From JABMNT01 sp048262655 (GTDB taxonomy: Bacteria; Pseudomonadota; Alphaproteobacteria; Rhodospirillales; Casp-alpha2): 64,000 nt of DNA. Made by a program: the position numbers and the translations under genes. The DNA lies in NCBI GenBank assembly GCA_048262655.1, contig JBLXEY010000002.1:124001-188000 (forward strand), in the 5' to 3' direction. This document shows, in pieces, positions 34,120 to 43,193 of this stretch. The notes beneath the pieces were generated by a model that saw only the letters and a list, made by a program, of their open reading frames with translations, did no database searches and had not been told where the DNA came from. Positions within the stretch are counted from its first letter, which is position 1; each line of letters opens with the position of its first letter.

Positions 34120-34707
34120 ATGTGTTTTATGCCTTGGGAAAAACAATTTGAACGCGACGACGCCCTCGAGAAAGCCATGAAGGCTTTTTGGGAGAAAGGC
34201 TATGAAGGAACCTCCATGAAGGACCTGATTGGCCGAATGGGGCTCAATCCGGGGAGCATTTATGCAACTTTTGGCGATAAAAAGACACTGTTTTGCGAGG
34301 CGCTCCAATACTATCAGGGACAAACCCGAGAACTTTTTAAAACTTATGAGGACACCCACACCCCACGGGCCGCTATCCTCGCGGTTTTTAACGATTTAGT
34401 GGAAGACGTCCGCACAGGTTGTGATACGCAAACCTGTTTTCTGGTAAATTCAATTGTCGAGGCTGCCCCGAAAGACCCACAGATTGATCAGTTGGCGCAG
34501 GCTGGTGTTGCTGAGTTCGAGGATTTTCTCCAAAGAATGATTAAGGCCGGTCAAGAAACCAACGAGATTAGCCCTTCTGTAGAGGTAGAGAAAACAGCAC
34601 GTTTGTTGCTGGGGTTGATAACGGGCGGTCGGGTTTTAGGGCGCGTACATTTTGATGCGAACCAAATGGCAGATTTCAAAGATCTAGCGGCTTCCCTCCT
34701 CGACTAG
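34120..34707 (+). CDS. TetR/AcrR-family transcriptional regulator
   Basis: 195 residues from ATG 34120 (or ATG 34129); the frame is open back to 34009 but that part does not look like TetR and contains the operator. The N-terminal HTH is typical: ALEKAMKAFWEKGYEGTSMKDL then GLNPGSIYATFGDKKTLFCEAL. The C-terminal ligand domain resembles TetR_C of the ComR/YcdC-like group (CDTQTCFLVNSIVEAAPKDP). No Shine-Dalgarno is evident before either ATG, so translation may begin on a very short leader. Three copies of one palindrome around this gene and the SDR suggest autoregulation plus control of the SDR. Confidence 0.88.
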   Translation: MCFMPWEKQFERDDALEKAMKAFWEKGYEGTSMKDLIGRMGLNPGSIYATFGDKKTLFCEALQYYQGQTRELFKTYEDTHTPRAAILAVFNDLVEDVRTGCDTQTCFLVNSIVEAAPKDPQIDQLAQAGVAEFEDFLQRMIKAGQETNEISPSVEVEKTARLLLGLITGGRVLGRVHFDANQMADFKDLAASLLD

Positions 34708-34725
34708 ATTTTTTTTGATCAGGTA

Positions 34726-34741
34726 TTGAATGATCGTTCAA
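34726..34741. promoter_or_regulatory. TetR-type operator, copy 2 (upstream of SDR)
   Basis: TTGAATGATCGTTCAA, a near-perfect palindrome of the same consensus as copy 1. It is 55 bp upstream of the SDR start at 34796 and 33 bp (about three helical turns) from copy 3. Confidence 0.8.
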
Positions 34742-34758
34742 TGCTTCTATATCCTTAT

Positions 34759-34774
34759 TTGAACGATCATTCTA
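34759..34774. promoter_or_regulatory. TetR-type operator, copy 3 (upstream of SDR)
   Basis: TTGAACGATCATTCTA, matching the consensus except for the second-to-last base. It directly precedes the SDR ribosome site and would block transcription when bound. Confidence 0.75.
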
Positions 34775-34795
34775 AACCCTGTTATGGAGACAAAA

Positions 34796-35527
34796 ATGAA
34801 AATAGAAAATGTCGTTGCTTTTGTTACCGGTGCCAATCGCGGGATTGGTCGCGCGTTTGTTGAAGCCCTGTTGACGGGAGGTGCGCGAAAGGTTTACGCC
34901 GCTGCCCGCGATGTTAACAAGTTGGGGGATCTGGCCGATGATGACCGGGTCGTAGCTGTTGCCCTGGATGTTACGAATAAAGATCAAATACAGTCAGCGG
35001 CGACGCTGGCAAGCGATGTTGATCTTCTCATTAACAATGCTGGTATAGCTGGTTTTGCCGGACTTATTTCAGCGCCTGACGTATCGACAGCCCGTGATGA
35101 AATGGAAATCAATTATTTTGGTACGCTGAATGTGGTTCGTGCGTTTGCACCTGTCCTCGCCAAAAACGGCGGTGGCGCGATTGTTAACCTGGCTTCGATT
35201 GCATCTTACGTAAATTACCCGGTTCTGGGTTCCTACAGTGCATCAAAAGCGGCCGTGCATTCTTTGACGCAAGGCATTCGCGCTGAATTAAAGGCTCAGG
35301 GGACACAGGTTCTTGGCGTTTATCCCGGCCCGATTGATACGGAGATGGCGGTCAATATGCCTATGGATAAAACACCACCAAGCACAGTAGCTGATGCTGT
35401 GTTTACCGCTATTGAAACGGGGAGCGATGATGTTTATCCCGACCCCATGAGCATCGAAACGCATGCCGCAATTCTGAGCGACATGAAGGCCGTTGAAGCT
35501 CAGGCCTCGGAAATGCTACCCGGATAA
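34796..35527 (+). CDS. Short-chain dehydrogenase/reductase
   Basis: 243 residues from ATG 34796, preferred over ATG 34784 because GGAG ends 6 nt before it. Classical SDR motifs: nucleotide-binding VTGANRGIGRAFVEAL near residues 9-24, NNAGIAGF, catalytic Ser in LASIASYVNYP and YSASK with Tyr/Lys. VYPGPIDTEMA is typical. Substrate unknown. Two TetR-type operators lie directly upstream, so it is probably the main target of the neighbouring regulator and is induced by a ligand of that protein. Confidence 0.9.
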   Translation: MKIENVVAFVTGANRGIGRAFVEALLTGGARKVYAAARDVNKLGDLADDDRVVAVALDVTNKDQIQSAATLASDVDLLINNAGIAGFAGLISAPDVSTARDEMEINYFGTLNVVRAFAPVLAKNGGGAIVNLASIASYVNYPVLGSYSASKAAVHSLTQGIRAELKAQGTQVLGVYPGPIDTEMAVNMPMDKTPPSTVADAVFTAIETGSDDVYPDPMSIETHAAILSDMKAVEAQASEMLPG

Positions 35528-35535
35528 AGCAGTCA

Positions 35536-35580
35536 GTGGGGGGCGGAGCCGAGACGGATGCTCATCGGCTCTGCCCCCAC
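35536..35580 (+). terminator. Hairpin downstream of the SDR gene
   Basis: A GC-rich stem (GGGGCGGAGCCGA with TCGGCTCTGCCCC, one G-U pair) with a 12-nt loop, 9 bp past the stop. The T-tract is weak (CCTGTTCGGTTTT), so termination is probable but not certain. Confidence 0.6.
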
Positions 35581-35713
35581 CTGTTCGGTTTTGCGGTGTC
35601 GGGTTTTTGTGCCAACGCGCGGGCGCATTAACAGACGGTTTAGGTCTTGCACATCTCATCCTTTTTATGGCCTAACTGGCACATCCAAAAATTGTGGGTT
35701 GTGAGGCCGTAAC

Positions 35714-36688
35714 GTGAGTCCAAATGCCAAAGGTGCCCTCCTCAGTCTTGCGGCGTTCGGGGTTTTTGCGACGCATGATGTGATCGTAAAGTATCTGGGG
35801 TCGACCTATAGCCCGTTTCAGATTGTCTTTTTTACCGTCATCTTCGGTTTTCCTTTGGTTACTTTGATGCTGGTCCGGGATGCTGCGCATGAGAACCTGC
35901 GCCCACACCACCCCTGGTGGACCGCATTGCGGACAGTGGCCATGCTGGTGGGCAGTGCCTGTGTGTTTTACGCCTTCTCGGTGCTGCCTCTGGCTCAGAC
36001 TTACGTAATGTTATTTTCGATGCCGCTTATGGTGACGCTCCTGTCCATACCCATTTTGGGCGAACGGGTCGGGCTGCATCGTGGTGGCGCTATTTTGCTT
36101 GGTCTTATTGGTGTCCTGATTGTCTTGCGACCGGGTTCCGCCGAGTTGTCGATCGGCCATGGCGCGGCCTTGCTTGGCGCATTTTGTTCGTCACTGGCAT
36201 CCGTGATCGTGCGTCGGATTGGCCGGGAAGAACGAAATGCGGTGCTTCTGTTATTCCCGATGCTTGGCAGCTTTTTAATCATGGCCGCCGTCATGCCATT
36301 TGACTACAAGCCCATGCCGCTGTTCGATTTGGCGGCGGTGGCTTTAATGGCATTGTTGGCCTTTATCGCCATGCTTTGCATGATTAGCGCCTATAAGTCG
36401 GGGGAAGCTGTGGTGGTTGCGCCGATGCAATATTCTCAGATTATCTGGGCATCGCTTTATGGTTATTTGTTCTTTGGCGAACATGTGGATCAGCCAACCC
36501 TGATTGGTGCCAGTGTAATCATCATCAGTGGTGTCTATATTGTCTGGCGGGAAAGCCGAGAGAATATCTCCAAAAATTCTCCGGTTCTGCGCTCTCGTAC
36601 GCGCTTGACGGCGGGCGCTAACTTCAAAATTGATCCAATCGTCGAAACCCAACATAACCGACGAAAAACAGACAAAGAGACGCAATAG
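35714..36688 (+). CDS. EamA/DMT-family transporter
   Basis: 324 residues from GTG 35714 with about ten membrane segments in two EamA repeats: the first includes VFATHDVIVKYLGSTYSPFQ and IPILGERVGLHRGGAILLGL, the second QYSQIIWASLYGYLFFGEHV and GASVIIISGVYIVWRESRE. DMT family members move small metabolites such as amino acids or nucleosides out or in. The last ~40 residues are a charged cytoplasmic tail. Substrate unknown. Confidence 0.85.
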   Translation: MSPNAKGALLSLAAFGVFATHDVIVKYLGSTYSPFQIVFFTVIFGFPLVTLMLVRDAAHENLRPHHPWWTALRTVAMLVGSACVFYAFSVLPLAQTYVMLFSMPLMVTLLSIPILGERVGLHRGGAILLGLIGVLIVLRPGSAELSIGHGAALLGAFCSSLASVIVRRIGREERNAVLLLFPMLGSFLIMAAVMPFDYKPMPLFDLAAVALMALLAFIAMLCMISAYKSGEAVVVAPMQYSQIIWASLYGYLFFGEHVDQPTLIGASVIIISGVYIVWRESRENISKNSPVLRSRTRLTAGANFKIDPIVETQHNRRKTDKETQ

Positions 36689-36749
36689 TCATCAATCTGA
36701 CAGATATCTTCTGGACCGGGTAACAACTCAAGGCACCCTGTTTTCATCG

Positions 36750-37997
36750 CTAATACAGGATTCCGATCACGGCCCCTGTGATTGATGTGGCGATCAAGCC
36801 GGAGACAATCGATTTCGGTCCCAAACTTAAGATGTCATCGCGGCGGTCGGGTGCGATGGACAACAATCCGCCGATCATAATGCCAAGGCTGCCCAGATTG
36901 GCAAACCCGCAAAGCGCATAAATCAGGATCATCCGCGACCGGGCATCAAGAGTTTCATCGCCCATTTTAATCAGTTCCAGATAGGCGATGAATTCGTTCA
37001 GGACGACCTTCATTCCTAAGAGTTGACCTGCGGCCTGTGCTTGATCCCAAGGGATGCCCAGCAACCATGCAAAAGGCGTCATGACCCAGCCCAAGAAACC
37101 TTGCAACGATAACGCCTGTCCCGCGACATCGGGCAATTGCCCCAAAACAATATTCACCAGACTTACCAGTGCGACCATAACGACCAGCATGGCGATCACG
37201 TTAATGAGCAGCGCCACACCTTCTGTCGTGCCTCTGGTAATCGCGTCCATCGTGCTGGCATAGGGGTTGGATATCTCAAAGGTTCCTGAATTTGCCGCGG
37301 ACGTACTGGTATCTGGAACCATAAGCCGTGCGACCATAATCGCAGCCGGAGCACTAATCAGAGATGCTGCCAACAAATGCCCTAGCGCATTCTCGAGGGT
37401 CGCCCCAAGGACGCTGGCGTAAAGTACGATCATTGTACCGGCAATGGTCGCCATCCCTGCTGTCATAACCATAAATAAATCAGCCCGTGACAGTTTTGAG
37501 ACATAAGGCCGGACCAGCAATGGGGCCTCGACCATGCCGACAAAGATATTGGCGGCAACGGCAAAGCCACTGGCGCCACTGACGCCAAGCGTTTTCTCAA
37601 GGGCCCAGGCAAAGCCTTTTACGACCATCGGCAAGATACGCCAGTGAAAGAGTACGGCAGAAAGAGCACTGACGACTAAAATGAGCGGCAATGCCTGAAA
37701 CGCCAGCGTGAAGCTGGCACCGGGGTAACTCTCAGCAAACGGTAAAGGTCCGCCGCCGATATAGCCAAACACAAACGCTGTCCCAGCTTTGGTTGCTTCC
37801 TGCAAGGCCAACACAATGCCATTGAGATGTGAAAACACAGCCTGAACCGGGGGAAGTTTCAACATTAAAAACGCCAGAACCAACTGCAAGCCAAGGCCAA
37901 TACCCACGACCTTCCAAGAAACGCGCGCACGATCTTCGCTCAAAGCCCAGGCAATACCTGTAAAAACCACAATCCCAAGGACACTCTGTAAGACCAT
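36750..37997 (-). CDS. Concentrative nucleoside transporter (NupC/CNT family)
   Basis: 415 residues. CNT hallmarks: FGYIGGGPLPF (~residues 75-85), AALIVSALSAVLFHW-type segment, VAANIFVGMVEAPLLVRPYV (E-A-P-L nucleoside/Na+ site) and ANLGSLGIMIGGLLSIAPDRR near the C-terminus. It imports nucleosides with Na+ or H+. No nucleosidase or phosphorylase gene is adjacent. Transcribed away from uvrA, sharing a 224-bp promoter region. Confidence 0.9.
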   Translation of the reverse strand: MVLQSVLGIVVFTGIAWALSEDRARVSWKVVGIGLGLQLVLAFLMLKLPPVQAVFSHLNGIVLALQEATKAGTAFVFGYIGGGPLPFAESYPGASFTLAFQALPLILVVSALSAVLFHWRILPMVVKGFAWALEKTLGVSGASGFAVAANIFVGMVEAPLLVRPYVSKLSRADLFMVMTAGMATIAGTMIVLYASVLGATLENALGHLLAASLISAPAAIMVARLMVPDTSTSAANSGTFEISNPYASTMDAITRGTTEGVALLINVIAMLVVMVALVSLVNIVLGQLPDVAGQALSLQGFLGWVMTPFAWLLGIPWDQAQAAGQLLGMKVVLNEFIAYLELIKMGDETLDARSRMILIYALCGFANLGSLGIMIGGLLSIAPDRRDDILSLGPKSIVSGLIATSITGAVIGILY

Positions 37998-38096
37998 TTT
38001 TCCCCCTTATGCGGTTTGAGAATAGCTGAACGAGGCGAATACCGACAATAGGGATTTATGGGATTCGACTGGTGTAAGCTTAACTAACTAAAGTTT

Positions 38097-38111
38097 GTTC
38101 TTTATTTGTTC
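38097..38111 (+). promoter_or_regulatory. LexA (SOS) box upstream of uvrA
   Basis: GTTCTTTATTTGTTC, an exact match to the alphaproteobacterial LexA consensus GTTC-N7-GTTC. It is 111 bp upstream of the uvrA start, and uvrA is a known SOS gene in this class. Confidence 0.8.
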
Positions 38112-38221
38112 ATGTTTCTCAAGCCTTTAACACTTGCCCTTTACCCAGTGCCGAAAGCCCTGTAAATCTGGCCTTTACGAAGTTTGTTGATTTATTTGTT
38201 TTCTGTTCTAGGAGCCGATAG

Positions 38222-41134
38222 TTGTCGCTAGATAAAATCATCGTCCGAGGTGCGCGTGAGCACAATTTAAGAGACGTAAATGTCGACATTCCCCGCGATA
38301 AACTGACCGTCATTACCGGTCTAAGCGGTTCCGGCAAGTCGTCGCTGGCGTTTGATACGATCTATGCTGAAGGCCAGAGGCGCTATGTGGAGAGTTTGTC
38401 GGCCTATGCCCGGCAATTTCTGGAGTTGATGCAAAAGCCTGACGTCGATAGCATTGAAGGCCTGTCACCGGCAATTTCCATTGAACAAAAAACCACATCT
38501 CGGAACCCGCGTTCAACCGTTGGCACGGTGACCGAGATCTATGATTACATGCGCCTGATGTTTGCGCGCGTTGGCATCCCCTACTCGCCGGCAACGGGCC
38601 TTCCCATTGAGGCGCAGACGGTTAGCCAGATGGTTGATCGGGTGATGGCAATGGAAGACGGCTCCCGGCTGTATTTGCTGGCTCCGATTGTTCGTGGCCG
38701 CAAAGGGGAATACCGCAAGGACTTGCAATTGCTGGCACAACGCGGTTTTCAGCGGGTACGCATTGATGGTGAGCTTTTTGATATCGAAGATGCACCAGCG
38801 CTCGATAAAAAATATAAACACGATATTGAAATTGTCGTCGACCGGGTTGTTGTCCGCGAAGGTATAGAAGCGCGGCTGGCTGACAGTTTCGAGACGGCGC
38901 TCGAGCTGGCTGACGGCCTTGCCTATATCGACAGCGCTGACGTTAAGGACCCTCCCAAGAAAGCCAAAAAGAAATCCGGCATTAATACTCATATTCCGGA
39001 AGGGCGTACGGTGTTTTCGGCAAAATTCGCTTGTCCTGTATCGGGCTTTACCATTGATGAGGTCGAGCCGCGCCTGTTTTCGTTCAACAACCCGTTTGGG
39101 GCGTGTCCGGCCTGTGATGGCTTGGGCACAGAAATGTTCTTTGATCCTGAGCTTATTGTCCCGGACGAGGCGCTATCATTGCAGCAAGGCGCCGTCGCGC
39201 CCTGGGCCAGTTCATCATCCAAATACTATGCGCAAACGCTGGATTGCCTGGCAGAGCACTACAACTTCAGTCCGCTTGATAAGTGGTCGGACCTACCTGA
39301 AAAAGTTTGCGGGATCATTCTTTATGGTTCGGGCAAAGAAGATGTGACCATGCGTTACCACGACGGCAGCAAATCCTATGAAATTACCAAACCCTATGAA
39401 GGGGTTATCCCTAATATGGAGCGGCGCTGGCGGGAGACGGATTCCAATTGGGTTCGCGATGAATTATCGCGTTACCAAACGGTGGCGACGTGCTCTGAAT
39501 GTAACGGAAACCGCCTTAAACCAGAGGCTCTGGCTGTTAAGATTGACGGTTTGCATATTGGCGATGTGGCGGCATTTGGTATCGACGAGGCTCACACCTG
39601 GTTTTCCGGGCTGGATGCCAAACTAACCGACCAACAATCCGAAATTGCACGGCGTATTCTGCGGGAAATCAATGAACGCTTGGGCTTTTTGGAAAACGTG
39701 GGCTTGGACTATTTGACTTTAAGCCGGTCGTCCGGAACCTTGTCTGGCGGAGAAAGTCAGCGGATCCGGCTGGCATCGCAGATAGGTTCAGGATTAACGG
39801 GCGTTCTCTATGTGCTGGATGAACCCTCCATTGGTCTTCATCAGCGCGACAATGCCCGATTGCTGGAAATGTTGAAGCGGTTGCGCGATATTGGCAACAC
39901 GGTCGTCGTCGTTGAGCACGATGAAGACGCCATTCGCTCCGCCGACTACTTGATAGATATCGGACCCGGCGCCGGCATTCATGGTGGCAACGTTGTTGCT
40001 GCGGGAACGCCTGATCAAGTGATGGCATCGCCTGACAGTATGACCGGCCAGTATTTGACGGGGCAGCGTCAAATTGATGTGCCGACCGTACGCCGCAAAT
40101 CAAAACGGGGGCATCAGATCACCGTGAAAGGCGCAAGGTCCCATAACCTGAAGGATGTGACCGTTAAGTTTCCGTTGGGCACATTTACCTGCATTACCGG
40201 GGTTTCGGGTGGAGGCAAATCAAGCCTTGTTATTGAGACGCTCTACAAAGCCTTGAGTAAAAAGCTTAATAAATCCCGTGTTCACCCGGGAGATCACGAC
40301 TCCATCGAAGGGATTGAGCGGATCGACAAAATTGTCGAGATCGATCAATCACCTATCGGCCGGACACCGCGTTCAAATCCGGCCACCTATACCGGAGCCT
40401 TCACACCAATTCGCGAGTGGTTTGCCAATTTACCCGATGCCAAGACCCGCGGTTACAAGGCCGGGCGGTTTTCTTTTAACGTCAAAGGCGGACGTTGCGA
40501 AGCCTGCCAGGGCGACGGCCTGATCAAGATTGAGATGCACTTTTTGCCAGATGTTTATGTGCAATGTGATGTCTGTCATGGCAAGCGCTACAACCGGGAA
40601 ACTCTAGAAATTCGCTTTAGAGACAAATCTATAGCGGAAGTACTTGATATGACGGTTGAGGAAGGAGCCGAGTTTTTTAAGGCGGTTCCCAGCATTCGCG
40701 ACAAGATGGAAACCTTGAAACGGGTGGGCCTGAGTTACATCCATTTGGGCCAGCAAGCGACAACCCTTTCCGGCGGTGAAGCGCAGCGCGTGAAGCTTGC
40801 CAAGGAGCTGTCCCGCCGCGCAACCGGCAAGACCATTTATATCCTGGATGAGCCAACCACGGGTCTGCATTTCGACGATGTCAAAAAGCTGCTGGAAGTC
40901 CTGCATACGTTGGTTGACCAAGGGAATACGGTGATTGTCATTGAGCACAATCTGGAAGTTATTAAGACTGCGGACTGGATCATCGATATAGGCCCCGAAG
41001 GTGGCAACAAAGGTGGAAGTATCGTCGCCGAGGGTACGCCGGAAGATGTTGCCAGCGTTAAGGAAAGTTATACCGGGCATTATCTGGGCCCCTATTTGAC
41101 CGGCGAGCAACAAACCACCAAGAAGGCCAGCTAA
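38222..41134 (+). CDS. uvrA: Excinuclease ABC subunit A
   Basis: 970 residues from TTG 38222 with AGGAG 7 nt upstream. UvrA scans DNA for lesions and loads UvrB. Two ABC modules: Walker A GLSGSGKSSLAFDTI near residue 34 and GVSGGGKSSLVIETL; signatures LSGGESQRIRLASQIGSG and LSGGEAQRVKLAKELSRR. Zinc modules: CPACDGLG, CSECNGNRL and CEACQGDG...CDVCHGKRY. Full length. Likely SOS-induced via the LexA box. It is followed at 2 bp by the thioesterase gene, so they may be co-transcribed. Confidence 0.97.
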   Translation: MSLDKIIVRGAREHNLRDVNVDIPRDKLTVITGLSGSGKSSLAFDTIYAEGQRRYVESLSAYARQFLELMQKPDVDSIEGLSPAISIEQKTTSRNPRSTVGTVTEIYDYMRLMFARVGIPYSPATGLPIEAQTVSQMVDRVMAMEDGSRLYLLAPIVRGRKGEYRKDLQLLAQRGFQRVRIDGELFDIEDAPALDKKYKHDIEIVVDRVVVREGIEARLADSFETALELADGLAYIDSADVKDPPKKAKKKSGINTHIPEGRTVFSAKFACPVSGFTIDEVEPRLFSFNNPFGACPACDGLGTEMFFDPELIVPDEALSLQQGAVAPWASSSSKYYAQTLDCLAEHYNFSPLDKWSDLPEKVCGIILYGSGKEDVTMRYHDGSKSYEITKPYEGVIPNMERRWRETDSNWVRDELSRYQTVATCSECNGNRLKPEALAVKIDGLHIGDVAAFGIDEAHTWFSGLDAKLTDQQSEIARRILREINERLGFLENVGLDYLTLSRSSGTLSGGESQRIRLASQIGSGLTGVLYVLDEPSIGLHQRDNARLLEMLKRLRDIGNTVVVVEHDEDAIRSADYLIDIGPGAGIHGGNVVAAGTPDQVMASPDSMTGQYLTGQRQIDVPTVRRKSKRGHQITVKGARSHNLKDVTVKFPLGTFTCITGVSGGGKSSLVIETLYKALSKKLNKSRVHPGDHDSIEGIERIDKIVEIDQSPIGRTPRSNPATYTGAFTPIREWFANLPDAKTRGYKAGRFSFNVKGGRCEACQGDGLIKIEMHFLPDVYVQCDVCHGKRYNRETLEIRFRDKSIAEVLDMTVEEGAEFFKAVPSIRDKMETLKRVGLSYIHLGQQATTLSGGEAQRVKLAKELSRRATGKTIYILDEPTTGLHFDDVKKLLEVLHTLVDQGNTVIVIEHNLEVIKTADWIIDIGPEGGNKGGSIVAEGTPEDVASVKESYTGHYLGPYLTGEQQTTKKAS

Positions 41135-41136
41135 CC

Positions 41137-41571
41137 ATGGCATCCCTTATTCTTCGAGCTGACATTACGCCAGCCCATATGAACCAGCGCGCCGTTGGCT
41201 CGTTTATTGGGATGATGGGCGTCACCTATGATCGCATTGAGCTGGGGCATATATATACGCATATGGACATCCGACCGGATCATCTGGCACCTAACGGTTA
41301 TCTGCATGCTGCGGCGGTGATTGCCCTTGCTGATTCCAGTTGCGGCGGTGCGACCATCGCACATTTGCCGGAAGGTGCGGAAAACTTCACAACCATTGAG
41401 CTAAAAAGCAATCATTTGGGAACGGCAACCGAAGGCGTTTTGGTGTGTGAGGCGACTGTCGCTCATGCAGGCAGAACAACGCACGTCTGGGATGCGGTCG
41501 TAAAATCCCGGGAATCCGGCAAGACCATCGCCCTTTTTCGCTGTACACAAATGATTTTGTGGCCGAAGTAG
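41137..41571 (+). CDS. PaaI-like hotdog thioesterase
   Basis: 144 residues. Hotdog motifs are HLAPNGYLHAAAVIALADSS (PaaI-type N-G-x-x-H with the catalytic Asp) and TIELKSNHLGTATEGVLVCE. Such enzymes hydrolyse acyl- or aryl-CoA. It begins 2 bp after the uvrA stop. The conserved N-terminal helix and the CGGATIAHLPEG turn suggest a YiiD/DUF4442-like or PaaI subgroup; substrate unknown. Confidence 0.85.
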   Translation: MASLILRADITPAHMNQRAVGSFIGMMGVTYDRIELGHIYTHMDIRPDHLAPNGYLHAAAVIALADSSCGGATIAHLPEGAENFTTIELKSNHLGTATEGVLVCEATVAHAGRTTHVWDAVVKSRESGKTIALFRCTQMILWPK

Positions 41572-41649
41572 AGTATTTTATCGACTTTTCATTATCGGCT
41601 TTAGTCGTGTAGGCTCTCGAAAATTATAGGTTTGTCAAACGGGGGACAA

Positions 41650-41898
41650 ATGCCAGCTAATATCAAAGATACACTCATCAAGGTCCTGCTGTTTTCGTTC
41701 ATTATTGGCGTATTACTGAGCTTTTTTGAAATAAACCCTAAGCAACTGTTGGCCAATTTTGGGGAAACGGTTGAAAGCATTTTCAGTATTGTGGCGCGTG
41801 TTGTTGAGTGGTCCGTGCAGTATATACTCTTGGGTGCCGTTGTCGTTGTTCCCATATGGGCGATTTTCTTTTTCATCAACAAGGCGCGCGGGAAATAG
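41650..41898 (+). CDS. Small two-helix membrane protein, DUF6460-like
   Basis: 82 residues from ATG 41650, preferred because GGGGG precedes it; an upstream ATG at 41632 is less likely. Two hydrophobic spans, LIKVLLFSFIIGVLLSFF and ILLGAVVVVPIWAIFFFI, flank a central amphipathic part FGETVESIFSIVARVVEW. I recall a family of integral membrane proteins with this layout (DUF6460) in alphaproteobacteria; role unknown. It precedes the cytochrome c gene by 12 bp, so both may be expressed together. Confidence 0.65.
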   Translation: MPANIKDTLIKVLLFSFIIGVLLSFFEINPKQLLANFGETVESIFSIVARVVEWSVQYILLGAVVVVPIWAIFFFINKARGK

Positions 41899-41910
41899 TG
41901 CGATAAGCGT

Positions 41911-42453
41911 TTGAAGAAAAAAGTACCGGCATTTCTGGGGTTCACGGCCTTGTGCCTGATGGCGTTTGGAGGCGGCAATGTCCTTCGACAGACCCTTGAC
42001 CCTATGTATGTGTACGAAAAAAACAGTTTCTATGAAAAAATCGGGCACATAATCAAAGGGGCAATCCGAGGTCCGGGGTATACGGTTTCCGCCGATGTTA
42101 CGGACCCGAAACTCGTGGACTACGGATCTCAGGTTTATAATGCTCAATGCGCCAGCTGCCATGGGGCCAATCTAGAGGGGCAAAGTGGCTGGAAGACCCG
42201 CAAGGCCAATGGTCTGTTCCCGGCATCGCCGCTCAATGGAACTGGACGGGCGAACCAATTAAACGATCAGGAGCTCTTCATCTACACACACGGCGGCGGA
42301 CAACCGCTTAGGCGCGAAGGGACAAAGAGCGGGATGCCGGCCTTTGGTGATCTGCTGAACGAACGCGATATCTGGGCGGTCTTGGCCTATATCAAAAGTT
42401 CATGGCCGAAAGAGGTTCTCAGGCGCCAGGAGAAAAAGAACTACCAGAATTAG
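41911..42453 (+). CDS. Membrane-anchored or exported class I cytochrome c
   Basis: 180 residues from TTG 41911. The N-terminus KKKVPAFLGFTALCLMAFGG gives a signal anchor. A single haem-binding motif CASCH near residues 80-84 is followed by GANLEGQSGWKTRKANGLFPASPL. The probable axial Met is in KSGMPAFGDLLNERDIWAVL. One haem per protein, acting as electron carrier in the periplasm. The partner is not visible. The ATG at ~41959 is an alternative start. Confidence 0.87.
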   Translation: MKKKVPAFLGFTALCLMAFGGGNVLRQTLDPMYVYEKNSFYEKIGHIIKGAIRGPGYTVSADVTDPKLVDYGSQVYNAQCASCHGANLEGQSGWKTRKANGLFPASPLNGTGRANQLNDQELFIYTHGGGQPLRREGTKSGMPAFGDLLNERDIWAVLAYIKSSWPKEVLRRQEKKNYQN

Positions 42454-43193
42454 GCCGCGGGCCGGATATCAAAAACGGTTTGCGCGAAACCCGGATATGT
42501 CTTGGCAATCTCGGGCCCAATGTCGGAACGCAAAATCTGCAAAAGTTCATCGGTTGGGTGGGCGGTTTCCGGTACAGTTTCGGGGACGTCAATGTCAAAG
42601 CCTGTGTTATCCAGTACCTCTTCCAAGGTATGGTCCGGGTGCACGCTCTCCAGTCGAAAGCGGCCTTTCGATGCGTCAAAGGACATCAGGCAGAGTTCGG
42701 TAACAAGAGCCTTGGGCCCGCCTTTTCGCTGCACCTCAGGGGCGCTCAGGCCCGGGGCGCTGATGAAATCAACTTTTTCAACGAAGACACGGCGAGAATG
42801 CTCTGGACGAAACAGGATGACATTTGGAACCGTGAAGTACATGTAGGCGGACCCAAAGGAACCTGCAAAACGACGCTCCAGGTCTGGATAGTCGCCTGTG
42901 CCGACCAAATTGATATTGGCCTGTCCATCAATCTGCACGCCGCCGAGGAAAAAGGCATCGATGCGCCCTTGCCCGGCACAATCAAACAGTTCCCGTCCGC
43001 CGTCGGTAAACGCATTGTTCGCATTGCCGTGAATGATGGTCACATCAAGATGTCCGCCACCAATCTTTTGCGTCAGCAAAGCTGCCGCGCCCGGTATCGG
43101 CGAGGCCGCACCAACGGCAATATGCCTGATATGAGGTTGATTCAAGAGGTTAGAGATCGTGGATATCAGGAATTCTTCGGGTTTGTAGCTCAT
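42450..43193 (-). CDS. CoA-transferase-fold protein, beta subunit (IpdB/GctB-like)
   Basis: 247 residues from ATG 43193, which overlaps the alpha-subunit stop (ATGA). The fold matches family I CoA-transferase B subunits: KIGGGHLDVTIIHGNANNAF, then FFLGGVQIDGQANINLVGTG and FVEKVDFISAPGL. Where catalytic transferases carry a glutamate (S-E-N-G motif) this protein has GAASPIPGAAAL, with no Glu. That favours a hydrolase or IpdB-like role in ring-degradation rather than CoA transfer. It converges on the cytochrome c gene, overlapping by 4 bp. Confidence 0.8.
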   Translation of the reverse strand: MSYKPEEFLISTISNLLNQPHIRHIAVGAASPIPGAAALLTQKIGGGHLDVTIIHGNANNAFTDGGRELFDCAGQGRIDAFFLGGVQIDGQANINLVGTGDYPDLERRFAGSFGSAYMYFTVPNVILFRPEHSRRVFVEKVDFISAPGLSAPEVQRKGGPKALVTELCLMSFDASKGRFRLESVHPDHTLEEVLDNTGFDIDVPETVPETAHPTDELLQILRSDIGPEIAKTYPGFAQTVFDIRPAA

